The notes beneath the pieces are model-generated. The model was given only the letters and a program-made list of their open reading frames with translations, had not been told where the DNA came from and did not search any database. From Verrucomicrobiota bacterium (GTDB lineage: Bacteria > Verrucomicrobiota > Verrucomicrobiia > Limisphaerales > PALSA-1396), in assembly GCA_016200005.1 (NCBI GenBank), contig JACQFP010000006.1, forward strand, positions 61,086 to 125,085: a DNA stretch of 64,000 nt, in the 5' to 3' direction. The translations under genes were made by a program, and so were the position numbers. Positions 22,661 through 31,296 of this stretch are shown here, in pieces. Position 1 is the first letter of the stretch. The number at the start of each line of letters is the position of its first letter.

Positions 22661-24841
22661 ATGGGAAAATTTTTTAGGCAACTTTTATATGGATTGCGGT
22701 TTCGCCTGTTAGTGCTGGTGATTCTCGCGTGCGCACCCTTGGTGGGGCTGACGTTGCATACGGCGTGGGACGACCGCCGGCGGCAGGTGGCAGATTGGCA
22801 GCAGCGCTCGAAGGAGATGGTGCAACTGGCCGGTCGGGAGGAGGAGAAGGTCATCGGGCAGACGCGCCAACTGTTGTTCGCCGTCGCGGAATCTTCCCAG
22901 GTGCGTTCGGGCAATCACAAAGAGTGCAAGAAATATCTGGATCAACTGTTCGAGAGTTACCCGCGTTATGCCAATCTGGGTGTGATCAAGACCAATGGCG
23001 ATTTTCTCGCCAGCGCCCTCCCGGCGGCCGAACCCGTCCAGCCGGCGGACCTTCAGTTTTTCCGCCGCGTGCTCAAAACTCGCGCCTTTGCGATTGGCGA
23101 TTTTCCGGTCGGCCACACCAACAGCAAGGCGACGGTCAACTTTGGCTGTCCGCTCTTTGATCAGTCCGGGCAGATTCAGGCCGTGGTTTTTGCCGCGCTG
23201 GATCTGGCTTGGTTCAATCGTTACGAATCTGAATTGCAGGCGCAGTTGCCCAAAGATGCGACGTGGACCCAGATCGACCAAAGAGGGACGATTCTCGTTC
23301 GAAATCCGGCGCCAGAAAAATGGATTGGTCAGCCTTTGCCACAGAAGGGGCTCATGCAAACCGTTTCTAGTGAGACCAACGGCGTGGTGGAGGCCTTGGA
23401 TCTTGATGGTGTTCCCTCTTTTTACGGGTTTACCTCCATGCACAGCCAGCTTTTTCCGGGTGACGTCGTCACCTTGTTAGGTATTCCCAAGCAAGTTCTC
23501 TTTGCGGGAGTGGAGCGTATGCTTGCGCGCAACCTGGCCGGTGTGGCGTTGGTGGGTGCCTTGGCGCTTGTGCTTGGTTGGGCCGCCAGCAACCTGCTGG
23601 TCCTGCGACAGGTCAGAGCATTGGTGAATTCCAGCGCGCGGCTGGCCTCCGGCGATCTGAGCGCCCGCACGGGTCTGCCGCAGCGAGGGGATGAACTGGG
23701 GCGATTAACCGGCGCCTTTGACCAGATGGCGCAATCGTTGGAGCAACGCGACCTGAAACACCAGCAGGCTGAGAAAGCGCTGATGGCTTCCGAAATGCGA
23801 TATCACCGCCTGTTTGACACAGCCCAGGACGGCATTTTGATTCTCGACGCGGCAACGGGGCGAATCGACGATGTGAACTCGTCCGTGACGGAGATGTTGG
23901 GCTATGCGCGCGATACTCTCATCGGGAACAAGCTTTGGGAAATCAGCCCATTCAAAGAGATCGAAGCATTTAAGTCTGCATTTGCTGAATTGGAGAGGCA
24001 AGACTGTGTCCGGCTTGACGATCTGTCGCTCATGACCATTGACGGTGGGTCAATTCACGTGGAGTTTGTCAGCAACGTCTATCAGATCAACGGTGGAAGG
24101 GTTGTTCAATGCAACATCCGCAACATCAGCAAACGGCGGCGGGCGGAGGGAAGGCTCCAGGAATATAGTCGTAAACTTCAGGTGCTTTCCCGCCGGTTGG
24201 TGGAAGTGCAGGAGACGGAACGCCGGCACATTGCCCTTGAACTCCACGACGAAATTGGCCAGGCCCTGACGGTCGCCGAGCTGAACCTGCAAGCAATGCT
24301 CGAGTCGCCCGGCACCGAAGCTCTGTTGCCGCGCTTGAAAGAGAGTCTCGAAGTCGTGGAGCGCGTGCTGGAACAGGTGCACGATCTCGCGTTGAATCTG
24401 CGGCCGTCCATGCTCGACGATCTCGGCTTGGAACCGGCGTTGCTTTGGTTGACGAACCGACAGGCGGAGTTGACCGGCTTGCAGGCGGAATTTGAAGCAG
24501 ACGCCCTGGAGCAGCGCTTGGATCCCGTCATCGAAACCGAGTGCTTTCGGGTCGCGCAAGAAGCGTTGACGAACGTGGTGCGGCACGCCCAGGCGCGCAC
24601 CGTCAACGTGGATTTGCGCACAGCCAATGGGCACCTCCATCTGCGCGTGCGCGACGACGGCCGAGGGTTTGATGTGACCACGGTTTTGGACCGGGCCGTG
24701 CGCGGTGTGAGTCTGGGCTTGTTGAGCATGGAAGAGCGCGCCGCGCGGGCGGGCGGTGGACTGGAATACAATTCCGATCCGGGCCAAGGCACCGAGGTCC
24801 ACGCCTGGTTCCCGTTGCGGTGGCAGACGCCGCCATCCTGA
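22661..24841 (+). CDS. Membrane sensor histidine kinase, NarL/DegS type
   Basis: 726 residues. Order: a membrane segment (about 14-34), a periplasmic sensing domain of dCache style (about 35-285, with FLASALPAAEP and SFYGFTSM), a second membrane segment (LAGVALVGALALVLGWAASN), HAMP (ASGDLSARTGLPQRGDELGR), PAS (MRYHRLFDTAQDGILILDAA), a HisKA_3 dimerisation helix with phospho-accepting His in ERRHIALELHDEIGQALTV, and a HATPase domain (ECFRVAQEALTNVVRHAQA; VRDDGRGFD; GLLSMEERAARAGGGL). The response-regulator gene starts 11 bases after its stop, so the two form a standard two-component operon. The stimulus is unknown. Confidence 0.93.
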   Translation: MGKFFRQLLYGLRFRLLVLVILACAPLVGLTLHTAWDDRRRQVADWQQRSKEMVQLAGREEEKVIGQTRQLLFAVAESSQVRSGNHKECKKYLDQLFESYPRYANLGVIKTNGDFLASALPAAEPVQPADLQFFRRVLKTRAFAIGDFPVGHTNSKATVNFGCPLFDQSGQIQAVVFAALDLAWFNRYESELQAQLPKDATWTQIDQRGTILVRNPAPEKWIGQPLPQKGLMQTVSSETNGVVEALDLDGVPSFYGFTSMHSQLFPGDVVTLLGIPKQVLFAGVERMLARNLAGVALVGALALVLGWAASNLLVLRQVRALVNSSARLASGDLSARTGLPQRGDELGRLTGAFDQMAQSLEQRDLKHQQAEKALMASEMRYHRLFDTAQDGILILDAATGRIDDVNSSVTEMLGYARDTLIGNKLWEISPFKEIEAFKSAFAELERQDCVRLDDLSLMTIDGGSIHVEFVSNVYQINGGRVVQCNIRNISKRRRAEGRLQEYSRKLQVLSRRLVEVQETERRHIALELHDEIGQALTVAELNLQAMLESPGTEALLPRLKESLEVVERVLEQVHDLALNLRPSMLDDLGLEPALLWLTNRQAELTGLQAEFEADALEQRLDPVIETECFRVAQEALTNVVRHAQARTVNVDLRTANGHLHLRVRDDGRGFDVTTVLDRAVRGVSLGLLSMEERAARAGGGLEYNSDPGQGTEVHAWFPLRWQTPPS

Positions 24842-24851
24842 ATCAAAGCTG

Positions 24852-25520
24852 ATGAATGCTCCTGAAAAATCCATGCGCGTCATCCTGGCGGATGACCACA
24901 CCCTTGTGCGCGCAGGCATTCGTGCCCTGCTGGAGAAGTTCCCGGTCGTGGAAGTGGTGGGCGAGGCCGGCAATGGCCGCGCGGTCCTGGACCTGGTCAA
25001 AGCGCACCGACCCGATGTGGTGTTGATGGACATTGCCATGCCCGGCCTCAATGGTCTGGAAGCCACCGCGCGGCTGGCCAAGGAATTTCCGGAAGTGCGG
25101 GTCATCATCCTCTCCATGCATCAGAATGAAGAATACTACTGGCGGGCGCTCAACGCGGGCGCGTCCGGCTACCTGCTGAAGAAAGCCGCCACCGCCGAAT
25201 TGGAAACGGCCCTGCACCGCGTCGTCCACGGAGAAATCTATCTCAGCCGGGAAATCTCCACGCGGCTGCTCAGGAAGTTTCCTCAGCACGGGATCGCCGA
25301 TCGCAAAAGCCCGCTCGAGCAATTGACGAGCCGGCAGCGCGAGGTCCTTCAACTGATCGCGGAAGGCCAGAACACCAAGGAAATCGGTGACATTCTCAAG
25401 ATCAGTCCCAAGACGGTCGAATACCATCGCATGAAGTTGATGAATTGCTTGAGTGTTTACGACATACCGGGTCTCGTGCGATTCGCCTTGCGCGTGGGAT
25501 TGATTTCGCAGGAAGGCTGA
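24852..25520 (+). CDS. NarL/FixJ family response regulator
   Basis: 222 residues from the ATG at 24852. The receiver domain has the acidic pair in VILADDHTLVRAGIRALL, the phospho-acceptor Asp in DVVLMDIAMPGLNG and the Lys in GYLLKKAATAELE. The output domain is a LuxR-type HTH, LTSRQREVLQLIAEGQNTKE followed by ISPKTVEYHRMKLMNCL. It is cotranscribed with the kinase at 22661, its obvious partner. It probably activates or represses transcription; its targets cannot be told from here. Confidence 0.95.
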   Translation: MNAPEKSMRVILADDHTLVRAGIRALLEKFPVVEVVGEAGNGRAVLDLVKAHRPDVVLMDIAMPGLNGLEATARLAKEFPEVRVIILSMHQNEEYYWRALNAGASGYLLKKAATAELETALHRVVHGEIYLSREISTRLLRKFPQHGIADRKSPLEQLTSRQREVLQLIAEGQNTKEIGDILKISPKTVEYHRMKLMNCLSVYDIPGLVRFALRVGLISQEG

Positions 25521-25589
25521 GTCGCACTCCGTTGTCCGGCGGCGACCGCCCGCATCCACTGAAATGTCTTTCCATGTTCATGCGCCGGA

Positions 25590-25712
25590 ATTCCGAAATC
25601 CGAAGGCCGAAACGGGCTTGTGCCTCCCGGTGGCTTAATTGTTCCAAGGCCAACCGCCGGAGTGGAAGAGTTCGGGCTTTGGGCTTCGGATTTCGAGTCT
25701 CGGATTTCATTT
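25590..25712. repeat. Family F repeats in inverted arrangement, intergenic
   Basis: TTCCGAAATCCGAAGGCC near 25590 faces GGGCTTCGGATTTCGAGTCT near 25680-25700, followed by another CGGATTTC. The 283-base region between the response regulator and the Fn3 gene has nothing else recognisable. Confidence 0.6.
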
Positions 25713-25803
25713 CATGGCCGCTGGCAATCGCGCCGCGAGAGCGTGGTCTGAACTCAGGATAGATATTATCCCGGGTAACCCCCCCCACCTCCTTGTGAAG
25801 GTA

Positions 25804-26793
25804 TCATTGTCGCTCTCGTGCGCGATAATAGCGGGCCGGAAAGGCCGCCGCGCTGTAATCCACAAACTCAATCGAACCACGGTCCCCCACCCCCACACTG
25901 CTGATGACTGACCAATCCGAGAAATTTTGCGTCGCCAGGATATCGTATAAATGGCCGGGCTGCCCGGTCACGGTCAGAACCACCTGCATGGCCGGGTTGA
26001 CCCGGATTTGCAGTTTGGGAAGTCCCGGCAACACTTCGCTCAGACGGTAAAAGCGCGCCGGAAAGTTCACGGCATTCGTATCAACGAACTGAAACGAGCC
26101 GCTGGCATCCACAGTTCCAGTGCCAATAACGCTCCAGTGCTTAAACAACCACGTCGCTTGGATATCATACCTGTGGCCGACCTGGCCGATCGCCGTCAGC
26201 AGGGCATGCTTGTTGGGGAGGATGTTGAGCTGCAACTTTGTGGTGACCACCTCGATCAGGCGATACGACAAGGCCGGCAGGATCGCGGCATTGACATCAG
26301 TGAACTCCGTCGTGCCGCTGCCGTCAAGTGTCACCGTGCCGATGGTAACCCAGCCACCAACAAGTCGGTCCGCCTGGATCTGATACGTGTGGCCGATCAC
26401 GCCGGTCACTTGCAAAACCACCTGCCCGTCCAAGAGAGTGCGAAGAATGTTTACGACCGGAACCGATGTGACTGGAACTGTATAACTCGCCTCATTCGAA
26501 TAATCGCTTTCCAAACCGGCGCCGTTGTAAGTTGTGGCGGCGAAGAAGTAGGTCACTCCTTCCACGAGGCCGGAGATGGTGGCCGTCGTTGCATTGCCGA
26601 CCGAAACCAGGTTGGTGTAGGCACGGCTTGCCACGCCATAATAGATCTTGTAACCCGCAACGCCGGCGTCGGTGCTTGCGTCCCAAGCCAGAGTCACACT
26701 CCGCCCTGGTTGAATGGTTGCACTCAGCGCCTCACCCGGCGCGCTGAGCGCAGCCAGCAAGGGGATTACGCTCAGAAGCTTCATCCGTCCCAT
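25804..26793 (-). CDS. Secreted fibronectin type III protein with three C-terminal repeats
   Basis: About 329 residues (ATG at 26793, or at 26784 for MKLLSVIPLLAALSAPGEAL). After a signal peptide comes one Fn3 domain (GRSVTLAWDASTDAGVAGYK..., then YYGVASRAYTNLVSVGNATT and EGVTYFFAATTYNGAGLESD). The remaining 210 residues are three tandem copies of a module of about 70 residues, each with the pattern (V/L)GH.YdIqAt..f..WsviGtv.....G..eFvD.nA..fPArfYRl.E. This module is common in exported Verrucomicrobia proteins that sit on the cell surface. There is no catalytic site. The frame upstream of 26793 is a chance extension. Confidence 0.85.
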   Translation of the reverse strand: MGRMKLLSVIPLLAALSAPGEALSATIQPGRSVTLAWDASTDAGVAGYKIYYGVASRAYTNLVSVGNATTATISGLVEGVTYFFAATTYNGAGLESDYSNEASYTVPVTSVPVVNILRTLLDGQVVLQVTGVIGHTYQIQADRLVGGWVTIGTVTLDGSGTTEFTDVNAAILPALSYRLIEVVTTKLQLNILPNKHALLTAIGQVGHRYDIQATWLFKHWSVIGTGTVDASGSFQFVDTNAVNFPARFYRLSEVLPGLPKLQIRVNPAMQVVLTVTGQPGHLYDILATQNFSDWSVISSVGVGDRGSIEFVDYSAAAFPARYYRARERQ

Positions 26794-26924
26794 GAATCTG
26801 AAAAGTCGGTCCAAGACACCCTCTGCGCGGCGTGGTTGGAGTTCGCCGGAGCCTGGGCGCGCGCGAAAGGGCGGGCGCGGCCGGACCGCTGCACCATCAG
26901 GATTGGACACGGACGCTCGTGCCC

Positions 26925-27523
26925 GATTTACTTCTTGTCCGCAAGAAAAACGCATCGCGTGTTTTTACCCTCCGCGAGTTGCGGCCGCGACTAGGTCATT
27001 CCTCGGCGGCGCTAGGAGATTCCTTGGTGCCGGGTTGTTGCACGGGGCAGGAAGCCTGTTCCATTGCCATGGCATTCATGGAGTTCTCCCAGTCGGCTGC
27101 GGGGGCGTGTGTTCCGGCTCCACGTTTTTGTCGCGGACCTCAACGAGCTCCCTTTGGACAAGGCCCGCGAGGGTGTTTGTGCAGGAGTAATCCGAAGCCG
27201 CCAACGAGGAACTGCAAGCTTCCAACAAAGAGGTGCAGTCGGCGAACGAGAAGCTGCAAAGCATAAATGAAGAATTGGAGTCCACCAACAAAGAGTTGAT
27301 GTCCGTCAACGACGAGGTGGCCAGTCGCAACTCCGAACTCAACCGTCATAACAGCGATCTGAACAACCTCCACCTCAGCGTCGCAATGCCCATGTTGTCG
27401 CTCCGGCACGACCTGACCATCGTGCGCAACGCGACCCAACGGATGGGGGCAGGTCGGTTTTGAGTCGGAACCCGGCAAAGCGAGCACATTTTGGATCGAG
27501 TGGCCGGAGAGTAAAGAAGCGTG
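26925..27523 (+). pseudogene. Decayed CheR-methyltransferase / histidine kinase gene
   Basis: Three fragments in order, in different frames, belong to a CheR-coil-PAS-kinase fusion. About 27021-27090 reads SLVPGCCTGQEACSIAMAFM (the CheR SAM-binding loop WVPGCATGEEAYSIA). After a frameshift comes VFVADLNELPLDKAREGVCA. At 27190-27460 comes the coil SEAANEELQASNKEVQSANE... through LNNLHLSVAMPMLSL, typical of CheB/CheR-linked kinases. Finally 27451-27523 in another frame gives VGFESEPGKASTFWIEWPES plus KEA and a stop, the last strand of a HATPase domain. Large parts are deleted. The intact response regulator at 27621 was probably its partner. Confidence 0.85.
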
Positions 27524-27620
27524 ACACGCTCCCTTTTCGGGAACACACTGAAGCAGTATGGTGGCTGTAGAGCACGGCATTTCAAAATCTAAGAACGGTA
27601 GCTGTTGAAACCTTAAAAAC

Positions 27621-28073
27621 ATGAGCCAACCGATCTTGCTGGTGGAGGATGACGAGAACGACGTGACGTTCATGAAAATGGCGTTCAAGAAGGCCGGCGT
27701 GGACCTCCCGATGCACGTCGCGACCCATGGCCAGGAGGCTTTGGATTATTTCCAAGGAAGGGGAAGGTTTGCCAAGCGCGAAGACTTTCCCCTGCCTTGC
27801 CTGGTTTTGCTCGACTTGAAACTGCCGTTTGTGATGGGCCTGGGCCTGCTGAGGTGGATCCGCGAACAGCCTGAACTGGAATCGACCGTCGTAATTATTC
27901 TGAGCGCTTCCAGCGACGATCAGGACGTCCAGACCGCCTACGAGTTGGGAGCCAATGCCTATCTGGTCAAACCGGCTGACTTGGAAAAACTCTACCTTAT
28001 GGCCCACGCCATCAAAGATTTTTGGCTGACCTACAATCGGCCGGTGTCCAACCGCGCCGCAGTAAAGCCCTGA
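27621..28073 (+). CDS. Single-domain response regulator (Rcp1/CheY-like)
   Basis: 150 residues, a receiver domain only. ILLVEDDENDVTFMKMAFKK carries the acidic pair, CLVLLDLKLPFVMGLGLLRW the phospho-acceptor Asp, VIILSASSDDQDVQTAYELG the conserved Ser/Thr region and YLVKPADLEKLYLMA the Lys-Pro. The spacing with ENDV and LPCLVLLDLKLP is typical of Rcp1-type regulators that sit beside phytochrome-like or CheR-fused kinases. The adjacent kinase gene upstream is a pseudogene, so this regulator is probably an orphan or has been recruited to another kinase. It is followed by a palindromic element and the convergent REC-MBL gene. Confidence 0.92.
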   Translation: MSQPILLVEDDENDVTFMKMAFKKAGVDLPMHVATHGQEALDYFQGRGRFAKREDFPLPCLVLLDLKLPFVMGLGLLRWIREQPELESTVVIILSASSDDQDVQTAYELGANAYLVKPADLEKLYLMAHAIKDFWLTYNRPVSNRAAVKP

Positions 28074-28175
28074 CGGTCGCAGAGCTTGTCTGCGTTTCCC
28101 AGGTGTCTGATAGAATCTGAAGTCCACAAGGTCCCGGTGCCATCATCCGGGATCAAAAGAAAGATAACGAAATTT

Positions 28176-28312
28176 GGGCTATGCACTTGATGCCCCTGGA
28201 TTCAAACAGGGACAACCTAAAGGTTGAACTCCAACGAAAACGGCCCGCGCGCGGCGTTGGAGTTCACGCTTTAGCGTGTCCGATGGGCCAAGGGGAATCA
28301 GGTGCATAGCCC
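28176..28312. mobile_element. 137-bp MITE-like element with terminal inverted repeats
   Basis: 22-bp ends beginning GGGCTATGCAC and ending GTGCATAGCCC match at 20 of 22 positions. Inside lie two outward-facing family D halves, ACCTAAAGGTTGAACTCCAA (28214-28233) and TTGGAGTTCACGCTTTAGCG (28257-28276). No transposase is encoded. It occupies the 290-base gap between two convergent genes and could also act as a bidirectional transcription stop. Confidence 0.7.
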
Positions 28313-28363
28313 TAAAAGAAGTTTTGCGACAACCGGATTCGGCAAGGCCTCTGCCCGGCCAGG

Positions 28364-29752
28364 CTATCGGAACCGCACGGTGACCGGCTTGAGCACCACT
28401 TCCGATCCTTCGCGCGCCGCCTCCACGACTAGGGATTCGCCATGCATGGCCACTAATTTGCGGGCCCAATCCACCATGCGCGAGATTTGTGCGTCGTCAT
28501 GGCCCGGGTCGTGATGAAACAAGAAAAGCTTTTTGACGCCAGCCACCAGTGCCAACGTGACAACGTCGTCCAGGCAGCCATGTCCCCAGCCGACGTGACT
28601 CTTGTATTCGGCGTCATCGTATTGCGAGTCAATGATGAGAACGTCGGTCGCTTTGATGAATTCAACCAGTTTTTCATCCTGCTTGCGGGCATAGGTCAGC
28701 GATTCAGAAAAAGTTGTGTCGGTGGCATCGGGCGAGCCACGCAGGCGCGCATAAGGTTCATTATCGGGCAGATAAACCACCGAACCACAACTGGTGAACA
28801 GCCGGTAGCCCACGCAAATGCCGGGGTGGTTGGCAAAGGAGGCCTTCACCCGCACCTTGCCGATGTGGAAATCCAAGTCCTGAATCTCTTCCACGGAGAT
28901 GTGCCCGGGCATTTGTCTCATGCTGACGGGAAAGTAAGGGCTTTCCATCTGCGACGACAGCGTCGCCTGCAACCCTTCGCTCGAACCTTCAAAGCCACGA
29001 ATCCGCAGATTATTTTTCGGGTTGTAAGCGGGAATGAAAAATGGAAAACCCTGGATGTGGTCCCAATGCGTGTGTGAAATCAGCAACGTGGCATTGATGG
29101 GTTGATTCTTGAATTCGTTCATCAGCGCCAGACCCAACGGTCGAATCCCCGAACCAGCATCGAGGATGATGATCTCGCCATCCGCGCGCACCTCCACACA
29201 CGACGTGTTGCCGCCATAAAGAACCGTGCTTTCCCCAGGCGTGGGAATCGAACCGCGCACGCCCCAAAATTTTACTTTGGTCGGCTGATTGTGAGAACTT
29301 GGAGACGAATGAAGCTTGAGCGGTGCGAGCGGATCGCGCGACTGGGGGGATGTCTTTGGGTTGGGGGCTGGCGCGCCTGCTGGTCGTTTGGGCAAAGCGA
29401 GACGCTTCAGGAGTCTTGCCAGTTCCATGCGCTGGACTGGTTTGACCAGATATTCATCCGCACCCGCTTCCAATGCATTGAGCCGGTCGCCGGGATAACC
29501 GCGGCCACTGGAAATAATGATTTTGGTTTGCGCCAGTTGCGGTTGCTGATGGACGAGCCGGCATAATCGAAACCCGTTGCAACGCGGCATCAGCAGGTCG
29601 CAAATAACCAGTTCGGGACGATGTTGACGGATCAATTTAAAGCCCGCTTCACCTTCATCAGACTCAAGCACATGCCAGCCGTCGCCCGTAAGCCAGGTGC
29701 GTAGCGTCGTCCGAAAATCCCGGTCTTCGTCAATCAATAAAACGCTTTTCAC
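28364..29752 (-). CDS. Receiver domain fused to metallo-beta-lactamase-fold hydrolase
   Basis: 462 residues from the GTG at 29752. Residues 1-120 are a receiver domain (VLLIDEDRDFR, phospho-acceptor Asp in LVICDLLMPRCNG, EYLVKPVQR). A proline-rich linker leads to an MBL-fold hydrolase from about residue 158: KFWGVRGSIPTPGESTVLYG and GNTSC, the metal motif ISHTHWDHIQGFPFF, then PGICVGYRL, DVLIIDSQYDD and LFLFHHDPGHDD. Its nearest relatives in style are PhnP/RNase Z-like and cyclic-nucleotide phosphodiesterase MBL proteins. The fusion suggests a hydrolase switched by phosphorylation; the substrate is unknown. It converges on the orphan response regulator. Confidence 0.88.
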   Translation of the reverse strand: MKSVLLIDEDRDFRTTLRTWLTGDGWHVLESDEGEAGFKLIRQHRPELVICDLLMPRCNGFRLCRLVHQQPQLAQTKIIISSGRGYPGDRLNALEAGADEYLVKPVQRMELARLLKRLALPKRPAGAPAPNPKTSPQSRDPLAPLKLHSSPSSHNQPTKVKFWGVRGSIPTPGESTVLYGGNTSCVEVRADGEIIILDAGSGIRPLGLALMNEFKNQPINATLLISHTHWDHIQGFPFFIPAYNPKNNLRIRGFEGSSEGLQATLSSQMESPYFPVSMRQMPGHISVEEIQDLDFHIGKVRVKASFANHPGICVGYRLFTSCGSVVYLPDNEPYARLRGSPDATDTTFSESLTYARKQDEKLVEFIKATDVLIIDSQYDDAEYKSHVGWGHGCLDDVVTLALVAGVKKLFLFHHDPGHDDAQISRMVDWARKLVAMHGESLVVEAAREGSEVVLKPVTVRFR

Positions 29753-29928
29753 AATCTAAACCGGACCCACTCTTTCCGATTTAATTGAAAAAACAAGCGT
29801 TGTGTTTGCTGGATGCCGGATCGACTGGGATGGATTTCAGTCACGCATGATCGCTGTTCAATTCATCCTTGCCCACCTGCCGAAGGCGAAGGACGCCGGT
29901 AGCGGGGATTGAACCGCGACAACTCAAA

Positions 29929-29960
29929 AGAAAAATGGCGGGCAATTACTTGCCCGCCAT
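29929..29960 (-). terminator. Rho-independent terminator for the secreted-protein gene
   Basis: An 11-bp perfect stem (ATGGCGGGCAA 29935-29945 / TTGCCCGCCAT 29950-29960) with a four-base loop. On the minus strand it is followed by TTTTTC, so it terminates the gene ending at 29993. The rest of the 29753-29992 gap shows no gene. Confidence 0.85.
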
Positions 29961-29992
29961 TAGAATCAATCTCGCAGCGATTTGATTGACGT

Positions 29993-31183
29993 TTACGGTT
30001 CGGCCACAACCCGCAGAAACGCAGTCTGAGGTGCGGCAGCAATGTCCAGTGTTTTCTGAATCGTCCCGTTCACACCGGGGATGTCCTGCTTCAAGGTCTG
30101 CCAGTTGAAAAGCGGGGCCGTTAGGTCTGTACTGCCAACAATCTTGTAGTTCTTATCGGCCGACGCAGTCCATTGAACCTGGACGCTCGTGTTGCTCAGT
30201 GCCGAGATATTTATGTTTAGTGGCACATACGGCGTGAGCGTCTCACCCATGGCCCACTTTGCGGCACGCACGAAAATCACGCGGCCAAGGTCAGTCAGCG
30301 CATTAAAGTCCCGGCGGGCGCTGTTGCTACCTTCTTCGTTCACGAACATGTGAACCAAGCGGATCAGATTGGTTTCGGCGTAACCCAAGTTTATATTGGT
30401 GGCGAGCAGGCCACCAGCGTCATTGACGGCGAAACACGCCAGGGTCGGGTCTTCATCCAGAACGCCCAAGATCGTTGTCCCCGCTGCGGCGTTAGCGACT
30501 AGTTGAAGGGGCCAGCGGAATGTGTAGTTGTCCCTGCCGCCAACTGGAATGTACTTGGTCTCTTCTGGATATTTGTCACGCCAGATCTTGACCCGCCCCT
30601 GCGCATCGAGGGGAATGCCCTGCATGATCGGATGGTTGGGGGCAAGAACCTTCATGTACTTGTTGGTGGTTTGCGCCTGGGTGCGATCGCTACTTTGCGA
30701 CCCGTTTTCGTACATGTGGATGCTGCCCGGCCTGTCGGCCCGGTTACCCAGCACCACGTGTTCTCCCACCATCATCGGGATGCCGTTGGTTTGGGTGGGG
30801 GGCGGTGCGTCGCCCGAGCCGCCGCTGCCCGACACGATGAACAGCATAACAGCGGAATTTGGATCGATTGGATTGAACCACGTCTCTGCAGTGGGTGGAA
30901 GGGTACACCACGCTGCAGCCGCGCCAGTGTTATCCAGCAACTGATCCAAGACGAGGCGACAGGTATAGCCATGGTCGCAGAGCAGGTTTAACATATGTAC
31001 ATCGCCCGGCGTGACCATGCCAGAACCTTTCTCATCAGCGTAGTAGGAAGTTCCGGCCGCTGTGTCTTGTCCGGCACGCGTGCTGATCAGGATCACGCCA
31101 TTGGTGATGGCCTTCGTCTCGAACTGTGAACTAACCGTTACCGCCAGTGCCATTGCACTGACCCATAAGAACTTGTGTTTCAT
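29993..31183 (-). CDS. Secreted hypothetical protein
   Basis: 396 residues from MKHKFLWVSAMALAVTVSSQ, a clear signal peptide; the in-frame upstream extension to 31267 has no such signal. The next part (GVILISTRAGQDTAAGTSYY, MLNLLCDHGYTCRLVLDQLL) looks like an alpha/beta domain of the glutamine-amidotransferase/ThuA-like kind that tests for time-stamped resources, but the catalytic residues are not recognisable. The C-terminal 85 residues (LNINISALSNTSVQVQWTAS, YKIVGSTDLTAPLFNWQTLK) are a beta module of the verrucomicrobial surface type. I do not recognise a function. It has its own terminator, and a prepilin-like gene lies upstream. Confidence 0.75.
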   Translation of the reverse strand: MKHKFLWVSAMALAVTVSSQFETKAITNGVILISTRAGQDTAAGTSYYADEKGSGMVTPGDVHMLNLLCDHGYTCRLVLDQLLDNTGAAAAWCTLPPTAETWFNPIDPNSAVMLFIVSGSGGSGDAPPPTQTNGIPMMVGEHVVLGNRADRPGSIHMYENGSQSSDRTQAQTTNKYMKVLAPNHPIMQGIPLDAQGRVKIWRDKYPEETKYIPVGGRDNYTFRWPLQLVANAAAGTTILGVLDEDPTLACFAVNDAGGLLATNINLGYAETNLIRLVHMFVNEEGSNSARRDFNALTDLGRVIFVRAAKWAMGETLTPYVPLNINISALSNTSVQVQWTASADKNYKIVGSTDLTAPLFNWQTLKQDIPGVNGTIQKTLDIAAAPQTAFLRVVAEP

Positions 31184-31296
31184 ACGAATTTTTCTGGGGT
31201 TGATGGTTGATGTTTCTCGTTTAATTGGCTGTAGATTCTTTATGCAAGTTCGCGCGCCTAAACGCAAGTACTTTTTTCTGAACCGGTAAACTCATC

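Noticed and set aside
29898-29922. A GGATTGAACC run that resembles the reverse complement of a tRNA T-loop
   Set aside because: The rest of a tRNA cloverleaf (acceptor, anticodon and D arms) cannot be built around it on either strand, and the sequence next to it is a terminator.
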